Positions 36,157 through 47,300 of a stretch of DNA of 64,000 nt are shown here, piece after piece. The DNA is taken from positions 280,516 through 344,515 of the forward strand of contig ML769419.1 in NCBI GenBank assembly GCA_009733575.1, read 5' to 3'. Numbering within the stretch: the first letter of the stretch is position 1; every line of letters starts with the position of its first letter. The stretch comes from Gymnopus androsaceus JB14 (taxonomy: Eukaryota > Basidiomycota > Agaricomycetes > Agaricales > Omphalotaceae). The notes beneath the pieces were generated by a model. That model saw nothing but the letters and a program-made list of their open reading frames with translations. It was not told the DNA's origin and searched no databases. The position numbers were made by a program, and so were the translations under genes.

Positions 36157-36185
36157 TCATTTCCCAATGGCAATTACTAATACGA

Positions 36186-36287
36186 CGACGCCAGCAGGAT
36201 TTGAACCTGCGCCCTCAAAGAGGAACAGATCAGACAATCAGACAATCAAATTCTAATCTGTCGCCGTAACCACTTGGCTATAGCGCC
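36186..36287 (-). tRNA. tRNA-Ser (anticodon AGA), with a 20-nt intron
   Basis: On the minus strand the acceptor arm GGCGCTA (36281-36287) pairs with TGGCGTC (36187-36193) through Watson-Crick and G-U pairs, with discriminator G at 36186. The D-arm is GCC-AAGTGGTTAC-GGC. The anticodon stem ACAGA/TCTGT encloses TT-AGA-A, with anticodon AGA at 36252-36254. A long variable arm (CCTC-TTT-GAGG) and discriminator G identify serine. The T-arm is GCAGG-TTCAAAT-CCTGC. The intron (36231-36250) sits one base 3' of the anticodon, as in eukaryotic nuclear tRNAs, and consists of an 8-bp tandem duplication plus four bases. No CCA is encoded. The mature length is 82 nt. Confidence 0.93.
36231..36250 (-). repeat. 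tRNA intron built from a tandem CAGACAAT duplication
   Basis: On the plus strand the intron is CAGACAAT-CAGACAAT-CAAA. The exact 8-bp duplication suggests replication slippage inside the intron. Confidence 0.8.
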
Positions 36288-36348
36288 TCCGAAAAATAGT
36301 CAGAATAAACGTAAAATGATTACTTACCTTAGAGCTTCAGCGTCGATT

Positions 36349-36561
36349 TCAGGACTCTTGAAAAAAAAAACACCGTGACCACTCGGAGTCAATGCCGAAT
36401 CCGCCATCGTCTAATAACTTTAAGGGTAGCGCGAGGCAACTTGAGGGAAGAGCACCCAAGGACCCACCAAAGCAAACCATCTGTAGTCGATAAGTCCAAA
36501 GATCCGACTCCAGCAAAAGCTGCATCGTACTTGGATCAGAATTGAATTCAACTGCAGCCAA
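36349..36561 (-). pseudogene. Possible 5' exon of unknown gene, broken at a T10 homopolymer
   Basis: A minus-strand frame from 36561 reads WTYRLQMVCFGGSL, CLALPLKLLDDGGFGID, then SEWSRCFFF. After a run of ten T (36361-36370 on the plus strand as A10) the natural continuation KSPEIDAEAL ending at a GTAAGT donor (about 36324-36330) is in another frame. Removing one T of the run would restore it, so this may be a slippage mutation or a homopolymer sequencing error. The function is unknown. The gene might continue across the tRNA into the exons to its left. Confidence 0.3.
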
Positions 36562-37894
36562 CGATCATCGGTTACCTAACAGTGGACTTGGTGAACCGGT
36601 GTAGTACGACAGCTTGGAGGAGCCATCAAAAGTGCAACTCAGCGTGCTTATTGGATGAACAAAGGTTGAACTTCCAGGTAGACGAATTTCAGGGAACCCG
36701 TCTTAACAGCCGGAATCCCAGGCCTCCGCCCCTTGTTCCAGTCCCATCCCCAGTCCCTCTTCCACTGGGTTGGGGAGAGATACGCGTAGGATAGAGATAG
36801 TATCCACCGGTACATCCCGCATCGATTCTGGATCAAGGTGATTCTCGAGTTCGAGTATTTGCGCTCAGTTCGCCAGTGGGTTAGAAGGCAGAGGAAATAG
36901 GAGGCCGTGAATAGTCCCCGAGAAGCAGGAGGCGTATGATTACTTCTGGCGGCGTGCAGATGAGAATGGATGGATTGGATGAGCATGACACCTTCGCGCA
37001 AACCCAAGACTGCACCGAAGGACCAACACAGAACCAATCTCAAAGCGGAAGTAGCCACTGGTAGCCGCTGAGCTGCACCGAACGACCAAAACTTCCTGCA
37101 CCATTCCTAAACTCAATTCCTCGTTGCAACCGGCAGTCGCAAAACCCAAATCATGCAACGAAGTCTACGAGCTCGCAAGGCTGCATTATGGAAGCCAGTG
37201 CCTAGGAAGGTCCAAGGATGCTAGTACGATCATGGTCCTTCCTACTCCGTTGCTGCCAGTCAGAATTGTCAGAGTCGAAGCAGGAGGTGCATACGGAGAA
37301 AAAGGCGCCACAAGCAGGTAGCAGTCATTTGAGTTGGCTCCTGTGAGCGCTGAAGCTTGGCTCTGCAAAAGTCAACTTCGACCACTAAAGCAGAGGGCGT
37401 ATAAGTAGGAGCATGAGCTATGCGATGCAAGGAAAGCCATGTCCTGGAAGAATGTTACGAATGAGATAAAGCGGCAACGTCGAGGTTGAGGTTATTTGCT
37501 GCGTTGAAAGGACTAGGATTAAAATTACATCTCACTGTCAGTTCTAGACTGGAGATTCAAGAACGTACCCTGACTCTGGATCCACTCTGTGCTCAATTCC
37601 AGGCTCAACGTATATCAGACCAGCCAAAGGCATCGTGATTCATCCACTACACCTCTTCTGCCCAATCCATGCATGGTTCCTCCGACTTGTAGAGTCTCCC
37701 GTCACGATTTGTGAAGGATTTATTGAGCAGCGATGAATGACTGAGAATGACTGAGAATGAACTTCATGGGCGCTTTCTTTGATCACAAGCGCCGACTACA
37801 ACGCGTCAAAATTGCAGTTTCATTAGATCAAGCACTATGCACGGAGAAGCAAGTTGTACAAGTACAGGCAGTGTGGTCCACCTTTGACCCGGAG
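36562..37894. other. No supported gene
   Basis: Open frames of 60-136 codons occur on both strands without domains, splice consistency or neighbouring exons. I call nothing here. Confidence 0.35.
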
Positions 37895-38623
37895 TCACAA
37901 CCCAAGAGCTGCCCAACTCAATCGACACTCAGGGAACTTCTTCACATGCTCTGCAACCCGCTCTTTCATCCGGTTACTGATCCACTCAAGCATCCACTCC
38001 GAATCCACATCCCCGGCTTTAACCTGGGCCACTCTCTCTATTCCCAGCATCTCTCGTACATCGATAACATCTTGCTGAACTTTTGCCCGCTCAAAGTCCT
38101 TTTTTGAACGTCCATGGTCCGACCAGGCCTGAAGCTTCAACAGCACAAGCGCTATTAGAGGCATAACGGGTAGGCTCAAATCGCCGCCAGTGCTAGTGGT
38201 GGAGAGGAACCGAACACGGATATCGGGTGCACGGGGAATGTTCATGGAAGTGGAAGTTCCAGTTGTTAAGATGTCGACTTTACATCTTTTATACGAGGAA
38301 ATTCCAGAAGAAAGCCCATACCACAAAACTCGATATGTGGCCTGGGGATCTCGTGGTACGATAAGATAAAAGTTTCGATTGGTCTTGACAAGGAGCTGCT
38401 TAAGAACTTCAGCGTCCTTTCCTTGGTTGTTCAATACGACGAGATCTACATCCTAGAGTATGTTCCAGTTGAGCGCCAGTCAAGTTAGTTTGTAGACTAG
38501 GTGCGTACTTTGGGATCCCGATTTTTCATTCCGTAGAGATGACAAGCTAAACTTCCCGACAAGACAATAGCTCATGCCATTTCCATGGAAGATAGTGATA
38601 GCTGCTCGAGCGACCTCTTGCAT
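37895..38623 (-). pseudogene. Nucleotidyltransferase-fold protein with one frame break
   Basis: The start is the Met at 38623 (MQEVARAAI). Exon 1 is 38509-38623, followed by a 56-nt intron (38453-38508), and exon 2 is 37895-38452. The end of exon 1 reads LACHLYGMKNRDPK and exon 2 begins DVDLVVLNNQ. This is the pattern of a nucleotidyltransferase-like fold: a G-S motif, then D-x-D with a hydrophobic strand. The G-S position (about 38550-38556) has one base too many: CLVG is read in one frame and LACHLYG in the next. Exon 1 length is accordingly one base over a codon multiple. The C-terminal half (ALVLLKLQAWSDH, DFERAKVQQDVIDV, then a helical tail) resembles many Agaricomycete proteins of this type. 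The substrate is unknown. Confidence 0.65.
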
Positions 38624-39453
38624 TTCATTGGGTGTAAGACTCGGATACGCATTGATACCGCATTATTCAAGTAGATGGGAGTACTCAGGATCATTGATCA
38701 TTGGGTAGTCATATATAAACACGATAATGAGATCGTGACCATAAGGTTTCAAAAGATGTAGAGTGCATGTTGCGTTGCGTTGTACTCTAGAGTCTGAAGC
38801 CCTTCCATGCGCTGTGGTTATACTTATAGTCCTCAAGTAGGCATTGATACTACTTAATTGGGCTCCATTATAGTTCAGTAAGCGAGCCTAAGGCGAGCAA
38901 GAAAGAAAATACAGGATACACGCACTTCATTCAAGGTTACCGATGATGTTCAAAGAAACTTCCTAATACATTTTACACTTTCGAGGTTGCACTAACACAT
39001 GATCAATAGAGATGCGGCGTTGGTCTATGTAGGATGCATAGATGAGAGGAAGAGTCAGAATAACGAGCGTCGATTTGCAAAGAGCACAGATGACGCTATC
39101 GCAGACGCCGGCGGGTAGTATCCCAAAGAGGTGAATCCACACAACGGAGACTAGGACGGGGATGGAGGATTAACCCAGAGGAATTGAATGCGGCGCAGAA
39201 TATCTCTTGGTTCTTTGTTGATGAGTTCAAAGATGAGCGAAAATGTGGAGGATAGCGGACGTAAGATCGATGTCCAGAGAGTCCTGAGGCCTAGGGAGTA
39301 ACAAGAGCTGAAGGATAGCTTCAATGTTGGAAACGCAGACTAGCACTAGACCAAAAAATGGATATGTAAGAAATAAATAACTGAAAGGCTGCCGAAGCTC
39401 AACAAGAAAAGAAAAAGTATGTAAAGAGATCGAATTCAAAGAGTGAAATAAGA
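38624..39453. other. Intergenic region with unsupported minus-strand open frames
   Basis: A hydrophobic minus-strand open frame at 39227-39439 and sequence down to about 38980 look weakly protein-like, but I found no convincing exon chain. Confidence 0.35.
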
Positions 39454-40827
39454 TCAGACCGATCCTATCTCTTTCCCTTCATCGTATATCCCGCCATGTC
39501 TTTGATTTCCATATATCGAAGAGCTAACTGCTTCTGAGCTATCCGAACCATCCGAGCTGGCACCCTGAGGGCGTGCTGCTGTTGCAAAACGCATGGACTG
39601 AGACAAGGAGAATACAGTTCTAGTATTATCTTCTTTATTGCTTTCAAGAGCCACCAAAAGGATTATAATAACCGGGTACAGGGCCTGTTGGTCGTTCAAG
39701 GTTGAGCATCATTATTTATTGTTAAATAACTTACAGAAAGGAATGGTAAAGCCGAGGCTATGAAAACTTGAAATGATAACAGTGTACTGTCGCCGAAGCC
39801 AGTCAAAAATGTGGCTGCAATCTAAGCCAAAGGCGTTAGTGCAACGTTAGTGAGTCGACAAGATGTCATCCGAGGCTCGATGAGCACTTACCCAGAAGCT
39901 AATGTAAACAGATCCTGACTCGACGAGCAGTGAAGAATATCTTTCTGAACTTTTGTTTTTCGAGAGCCACTGTCGTTCAAGATTGCGTTGAATATCTTTG
40001 CCATGGTACCTACAATACGTCAACTGATTAAGTTCACAGAACTCGAAGAATTCGAAACTCACCATGCCTTATAGGCAACCAAGGAAGTGGCGATTATGTT
40101 TGTGAATAGCAAAGGGAGATCAAGAACTAAGAACTCCTTTGTGCCGGCGCCGGACCGCCTGAAAATTTCGTAAAACATTTACGGTCCCCACTTGCTGCGT
40201 CGAAATATGTTGCAAGCTATTGACAGCAATAAGTAGAGAGGTTTTTCGACGATAATCCAAACCGTAGAACATTACCATAACAAGCAGCAAGGAGATGCTT
40301 CAGGATTAACTTTACGACTCGATGATGAGGGTATAATATCCATGTACGCCAAACGACTATACTGTCATTGATGAGGAACTGGTAATTGTCGTGAGGAAGA
40401 ACTTGAAAGGATTATCTGAAACAACTCACATTTAGTCGCTCGAGAAAATTTCCAGCAATCTTGATATTTGATAGAAGTTGCATGGCCTTGACGGGATTTG
40501 CAGGATTGAATCCACCAAGGGGAATTTGAACAAGTATATATTCCAGGTCGAGAATGACCAGAGCGGTCGAGTTTAGGAACATAATTACTGTGACGACCAA
40601 GAGTATAAATCGAGAGGAGCTGTTGACGCTCCGAGCCCTGTTCGCCAAGTTAACAATGTAGAGATTTCGATGCTCCCCGTCACTCACAGAATAAAATACA
40701 TCGCAATGAGAGTGAACGTGGCATAAATGCCGTAGAGCAAGAAACTGACCGCTGTTTCAGCAACCCATTCCTTCAAAGCATAGAGGTCTGCATCAGAGAG
40801 AGGTCCGGATTGTTGCTCTGAAGACAT
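39454..40827 (-). CDS. Seven-helix membrane protein of an Agaricomycete-type family (7TM gene 1)
   Basis: Eight exons fit: 40688-40827, 40430-40637, 40276-40378, 40192-40216, 40063-40158, 39892-40009, 39735-39821 and 39454-39684, giving about 335 residues. I use the Met at 40827 (MSSEQQSGPLSDADLYAL) because an upstream in-frame Met would add a hydrophilic leader atypical of the family. Recognisable blocks are ARSVNSSSRFILLVVTVIMF, NDSIVVWRTWILYPHHRVVK, LPLLFTNIIATSLVAYKAWY and ALYPVIIILLVALESNKED, followed by a Ser-rich cytosolic tail. This is the same architecture as the gene at 58.7-60.2 kb. One proposed intron (40159-40191) is only 33 nt, so that junction is doubtful. The function is unknown; a receptor-like role is a guess. 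Confidence 0.78.
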
Positions 40828-41590
40828 CGTGTCGAAGGGATGGAAGCGGATATGGTAGGGTAGATACCATGTCACTTCATATACTGGAGTTAATCCAATG
40901 AAAGATTGTGTCCACAATCCATTGGGTTCCTAGAATAGCTTGCTCTAGGAGTCTGAACTGAGGCGAGGAGACATTTCAAGAAGCTATAATAACCAAGGGC
41001 TGTGCGTTCACCACCAAGAGGGCCTCCGCTCCCATAACTGTATGTCTCGTACCTGGACATCGACTGCATCAAGGCTTCAAAAGCTTCAAAAACAGATTCC
41101 GTTTGAAAGGCAAAGATATACCCTCAGCCATTGGGCCAAAGCTGCAACAATCAACAATGTGGAGTGTGATTATCAGCTCTGTTTCAACCAGATGCACAGC
41201 GATTTTACCAACTTCGGTAATTGTGTCTCGTAAGCCACTAGCACTGACCAAAAATACGCGGGAAAAGTCCCAGGGAATAACAATAGCTCGCAGAATCGTA
41301 TTCTCGTACTCACATGAGCAGCGGACAGATCAAGGTTATGAATCCAACGCAAAGATATACGTTTTACCATTGGGTCGAAGCGAAAGCTCATCGATGATAT
41401 GTGGAGTTGAGCTGATATCTGATATCATTGCACCACTTATCCTCGATCTACTTCCTGCAGCTAGAGATTGATGACCTCAGAATGGATATGTCTTCGAACA
41501 GCGTTTCGGCTGCGCCCACGCAAAACAAAATAACAAACTCATCTGCCAGAAACCGTATGACCATGCTAGAGGATGACGCTGATATTCGTA
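40828..41590. other. Minus-strand coding-like remnants with a partial internal duplication
   Basis: Minus-strand open stretches around 40890-41160 and 41173-41420 both contain a similar segment. DELSLRPNGKTYIFALDS is encoded near 41360-41400, and a related LWPNG-x-YIFAF segment near 41110-41150. They look like two copies of one exon, but no complete gene was assembled. Confidence 0.25.
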
Positions 41591-42249
41591 CTACGTAGAA
41601 CTCGCGAGCTCGTTAGCGGAATACTGGAATAAGCTGCACCAGGACGAAATCGGAGTCGAATTCATCGCTAAGGCTCGGCTGGGACTACATTTCAGGTGAT
41701 GAAAACTGAGCCAGACTCCCCATCCTTTCCCCGCTCCTCCTTCTCCTGCCTCAAAGCCAGCATCTCTCGTTGAGGTCCAACTGGAGACTCCAGCGGCCAG
41801 TTCGAGGCATAAATTTCGTGACGTAGCTAGCGTGGTCACTGCCATATGTATATAGCGTAGAACGGTTGGCGGGTACTTCCGGACGGAGACGAGGACAAGA
41901 GGATAGGGTGGTGGTCGCAGATATATGTTCAGGGTACGAAGATTCGCAAATCGCCACTTTCGTGTGCTAAAAAATGCAATATGTGTGGGGCGGGCTGCAT
42001 TGAGTATTGAGTATTGAGAAGACTAATTTCCTCGTGTTCGTCTTGATCTTCAGAGTCCATTTGCGGAGAATCATTTGTGAACGACCACACGGAGCCGAGG
42101 AGGCTCAGAAGACAAGGAAAAGAGTCGCCTGCCGCTAGCATTGTTGGATTGGCAAAACTTGAGATGAAGAGGCTATCCAGAGCACTAAGGAGGAGGTCGA
42201 GATTCACGGGTGTAGATTGGCCTGGCTTAAACATCAGCTCAAATCGCAT
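41591..42249 (-). CDS. Uncertain protein-coding region, unknown function
   Basis: A minus-strand frame from 42249 reads MRFELMFKPGQSTPVNLDLL and LLSALDSLFISSFANP, then an acidic stretch SEDQDEHEEISLLN, ending near 41929. A second frame (to 41591) could follow through an intron near 41.88-41.93 kb. No domain is recognised. Composition is protein-like, but the evidence is weak. Confidence 0.28.
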
Positions 42250-42550
42250 GAATGAAATGGAACGTACGTCTCGTTCTCATCATTGCACCCTGTATTAATA
42301 TCTTGTCCTCGAAATAATAGTTAGATAGGATTCTTTCGCAAGAGGAACAGTGCGGTCCACCTTACATAGTCTGCTGTTTATTAAGAGCGAAAAATGATAG
42401 TGTCAATTTTGAAACTAGATAGAACAAGTGCTTACTGAAAAGAGCCATGAAGTTCATTGAGCTTCTATCCCGGTACCAAATGAATTTCGGTTAGAATTCA
42501 GAAAAGGTAGACTCGACAGCCACAGAAGAATTCGTGTTGGTGGCCGCGTT

Positions 42551-43466
42551 CAAGAGGTGACGAGGATTCTAAGCGAACACACTGTCCCACGCTAGACAGA
42601 GGGTATGAAAAAGGAAGGAGTCCAGGTCGGGTCCATCGGCAAATCACTGCCACTGTCAACCCAGCTGTCATGCCGTTACAATTACAATTATGCGTCGCGT
42701 CAACGTCGTGTTGTGCTGAACGCCATGAACGCGTCTCAGTTGCACTCAGAATGAAAGAATTTGGCTCAAACTATATACTGGTATGTACTGGTATTAGGAT
42801 GCAAAGTAAAGCTAAACAAAATATTACAGTTGTAGCCTATGATTCAGCGCCTTCTTATCTGTATGTGCACGCGATGGTGTAACATCATCAGGTACAGCTG
42901 ACCTCTTCTTGGTCGGTGTCGTATGCGTGACCTGTGCAGGTACAGACGACAGACGCACCGATAACTCGATTAGAATAGCGGAAAGTGACTCATTCCGTGA
43001 AATTGTAACCTTTGGCTTTGGTTTCAGTCGTATCCGAGGCTTTTCAATTGCAGAATTGACATCGGAATGTGAGTTGGTAGGAGGGGTAATGGTAGCGGTA
43101 GAATGTGACTTTGTGGAAGGGGCAGCGGTGGTGGTAGATGCGGTGGCCGTAGAAGGTAATGCAGAGGCAGAAGTATATGGTCATTGTTGGGCTGATTGTT
43201 ATAGACATTATGTACAGGATTCGAGTTGCATTTTTGAGAAATTAGAGCGGTAGATTCGCGCCATTTCGTGTCGTTGAGACGCGTTTAGCGCGACGCGCAA
43301 TGAATAAGGACAACACAGGGAGTAATTTTATCCTGACTATGGCACATGACGGCTGTCAACCCAGCGGCAGTGGTTTGCCGATGGATTCAGCCTGGACTCC
43401 TTCCTTTTTCATACCCTCTGTCTAGCGTGGGACAGTGTGTTCGCTTAGAATCCTCGTCACCTCTTG
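42551..43466. mobile_element. 916-bp element with about 115-bp terminal inverted repeats and an 8-bp target duplication
   Basis: The left terminus CAAGAGGTGACGAGGATTCT and about 115 bp after it recur inverted at the right end (AGAATCCTCGTCACCTCTTG). They share long identical runs, such as AAGCGAACACACTGTCCCAC and GCTAGACAGAGGGTATGAAA. GCCGCGTT flanks both sides (42543-42550 and 43467-43474). Long terminal repeats with an 8-9 bp duplication suggest a Mutator-like or hAT-like non-autonomous element. The interior (open frame 42909-43253) shows no transposase. Confidence 0.85.
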
Positions 43467-43474
43467 GCCGCGTT

Positions 43475-44365
43475 GGTCAAGAACAAGCGCAAGCGCCCGA
43501 AAACGAAGCGCTCAAACTTTCTCCGCGAACTCCCTGCTACATAAGATACTTTATATTTTATCGGATAACATCTTGACCATCGGAAAAATAACTTGTTTGA
43601 AGAACTAAACTGGTTCGAACAGGTTTTATCCACCCGCGTCAGGCTGACTCTTGAGCAACTAGTAGTACTTCAAGTTTCTTGAGTCGTCTTCAACTTCCTC
43701 AGCTTCTTGATAGATCCTTTCCCTCCTCCGTAGGCCCGATTTCCAATGAATCTTTTCGGCACCCTCCTCTTCCTCCTTATTCTAGACCTCAATCTGATCC
43801 TAATACCTGCTAGCAGCCAAAATTCTACTAGTGCGGGTCAAAATTTGATTTCGCCTAACCCAGAGTATTCCACCGCTGATGCGAATTCCTCTTCGATTGG
43901 GGGACTCGTTTAACGGCGGGGAGAGTGCCAATTCTGGCTCCTGCTCTTGCTGACATGTTTCAAGCACCCACGGTAGATGTCGCGACGAACTGTCGAATAA
44001 GTCGTTGGCTGGCGTAGGATGAAGAATCGGCCTGAGAAGGGCCAGATTAATATGATTGGTAACTGGTTACTGTTACTGGTAAGTTGAACTGGGTGAAGCC
44101 GATATCTGTCCTCCCTTCTCCCCCCTTCCTTCCGCTCCTCTAGACTCGGTCATCATCTATATCAGCGCATAGCAAGCGCATGGTCAAGATCCCTTTTTCG
44201 TCCGGATGTGACCTGAAGGAATAATTCTCCCCGCAGAACCCTTGGCAGAACCCTTCCGGATGTCCGGGATGCAGTTCGTGTGAGAAGTGCACCAATCCAT
44301 TGGACGCCACTACTGACAGACTCGGACTAACTGTTATAGCTACTCACCAGATTGCTTATTAACCA
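43475..44365. other. Upstream region of the NRPS-PKS gene
   Basis: No gene is seen. It should contain the synthetase promoter. CT-rich stretches (about 43.72-43.78 and 44.10-44.14 kb) are present but no clear TATA box. Confidence 0.4.
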
Positions 44366-47300
44366 GTGTTGCAACGGCTACTTGTCGGAGATCGTGAGAC
44401 AAGCCAAGCACGACCCTATGAAGTGTATCGAAATATAGAATTGTCGAATCTTATAAAAGTCTCTGCTGATCCTATCCGCGCTTCAAACGCGGTAGAAATC
44501 ATGCCGCTCTTCTCTAGACCTGATCCAGCAAACGTAGTCTCCCTCTATCCGATGACCAAAAGTCAACAAGGCATTTGGTTGGACTTCTCAAATGATCCAG
44601 AATCTACAAAGTATGATCTAATGCTCAAAATTCAATTTTCCGCGTCATCAGAAGAATATGCTTGTACGCTTGACTCGATATATTCTTGTAAGTAAAGCAA
44701 GGTGTTTAATTCATTGCTGATTAATGTTCTTTCAGGCATTCGGATGTTAACTAGCCGTCACGCTGCTTTGCGATCGACCTTTCATTCCGCTCATGGCCCA
44801 CTTGGTGTTCCTAGTGTCGCGGAACATAATCCCAAGGCTGCGTCTCCAGCTTTGCATGTCATATACAGCCCAGCATCATCCCTGGGATCTGTTCAAACTA
44901 TGACCTATCCCCCAGTTGATCTATCCATTGAATTTGCTGTCCGCTGGTTTGCAATGACCTCTGAGGAGAGTATTGAAATTCATCTTGTGGCTCACCATAT
45001 AGCTCTCGATGGTAGAAGTATGAGCCACCTCTCAGCCGAGGTCTTTGCATACATATGTGCCTCCAAGATTAACATGCCGCCGATTGTAAATTTTAGCAAT
45101 GCACATCTCAAAGAGGTGATAGTTAAACGGAAATTACAACTGATGAATATCTTACTGTACCCCCTATAGATGGCATTTTCACGTTCAGCGGACTATAATC
45201 AATCAAAAGAATTCTGGCTGTCACAGCTGAAAGGCATAAAGCCTATAGCATGGATCAACACGAACCCATCCAACAAGATTCCTTTACGTCGAGTTAGAAA
45301 TACATGGGGTGATTTTTCGCAGGTTGTAAGTAATCTGACAGTACTTCAAAATCGTCCGAACCTAAACAACACTTACAGCACTTGAATACCTGGGGCACAC
45401 ACTACCAGACTTCCTGGTTCCGTGTAGCCATTTCACTTATAGGTATTGTGGTCCGTTCAAGGTCCGAACCCATGTACGGCTCTGATCAAGCCCTGCTTGT
45501 GGGTTTCGGTGGACGGCCTGAAGGTATGGAATTGTCAATTGGCCAATTTGCCAACGCGTTGCCTATTCGGGTGCCTTTCACTGAACTATTGCAATCAACA
45601 CCTGTGGACAATGAGACCCTTCAGTTTGAACAACTCGTCAAGCTTGTGGGACTACAAATATCACGGGCCAAGAAACATGATCGTTTTTCATACCTTGATT
45701 TGACCAAAGCTTCTAGAGAGCAGAAATTTACCCCTTTCAATGCCCAAGTAGCGGTCACACTTTCACCAAAGCTTTTGCGACCAGAATGTTCCTTGTATCC
45801 TGTTGAAGGCTCCTATGATCTTTTTTTCTGCTTCTTAGAGGGTGTACACTCAACATCTCTCAGTGTAAGTATATGTTTACTAATGAGTTTCCGAGTATAT
45901 ACGAAAAACGAAACGAAACTTCCGCCTTAGCTATATAGATAACGATATCTTATAGATAATAAACCGAAGTTTCGTTTTTGAGGGGCGGGCCGGAACAGGC
46001 TACAGCACCTAAGTTTCGTTTCTCAGCTCTTCGTGACTGTCACTTCTAGCTGTCATTGAAATGAAATAACCGCGAATGTGTAGTTTTCACTCAAAAATTC
46101 ACTCTTGAGCGATTTTTTTGTCCGAAAAGTTCTTAATCGGTCTGTTTCTCATTCAAGCGGATTTTCTTGTACTTTTGGTGTGACTGCAACCATAGGGAAG
46201 AGTGTAGCATGTAGCAGCCTACAGGCTCTAATTAAATTTGGAATAGTAATGCATATGCAGTAGCTGCTAGGCTGAGCTAGCACAGGCAGTGTCAGTCGGA
46301 TGAAAAATTATTCTTTTTCTTTATTTAGCGGTACATCTGTGAGTCGTCACATCAACTTATTCTTAACCGGGGGATCCGGGGCAGTCTGGGACGGCGCCTA
46401 CTGTTATCGCCAGTGATAAGGACATTATCAGACGGAAGTTGGACGGAAGCGGAGGTTTCGTTTCGTTTCTGGTCACTACCGATATTACTTGTCTGTGCAA
46501 AGAGTTTATGGGGTTGGTTGAGCAAACCATGGGTGGAAATGATCTAAACTTGTCCACAATACGTGGATTGGCCATTCCACGACTAGTCCCATCAGTCAAT
46601 TATACAAAACCATCGCAACTCGGCTCTAGTTTTTGGCATCAGTGGTTTGAAAATCAAGCTGCGAAAAATCCCGGTGCTGTAGCATTGTATATGGGCAGCG
46701 GGAGCTTGCCGAATTCCCTTACTTATGGTCAACTGAATCTGTCTGCCAATAAAAAGGCACATTGTAAGTATTAAATGAATATTTCAAGTACTGAGTATTA
46801 ATTAAAACTTCTCTCAGATCTGAAAGCTTTGGGCACAAGGGCAGAAGATGTTGTTCTCATTTCCTTGAGATCAAAATTTGCTGCTATGGAGTGGATTATT
46901 GCTGTTTTGAAGTCAGGATCCGCTTTCACAGTTATTGATCAGTCTCATCCACAAGAGCGTCAAGAGGCCATCTTGTCAATTGCAAAGCCGCTATCATAAT
47001 TTGTGATGATGATGAATCCAAGATAAACCAAAGCATGCTTTCAGGATTACCAAATTGTCAGCTACTCAATCCCAGAGACATGGAAAACATGCATTTGCTC
47101 CAAGAAAATCCTGGGATTGCGTGCACAGAAGACAATCTTGCATATGTTATTTTCACATCAGGGAGTAGTGGTAAGTGCGATCTGCTATCATCTTTAATAT
47201 CCCTCAGCCAATGCAATTATCAGGCCACCCCAAAGGTGTTGAAATTGAACACAAGAACTTGACACATTTTGTTGCAAGTGCCCATCATTCCAGGTACTTC

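Noticed and set aside
37757..38107. 116-codon plus-strand open frame
   Set aside because: It is the antisense of the well-supported nucleotidyltransferase exon at 37895-38452.
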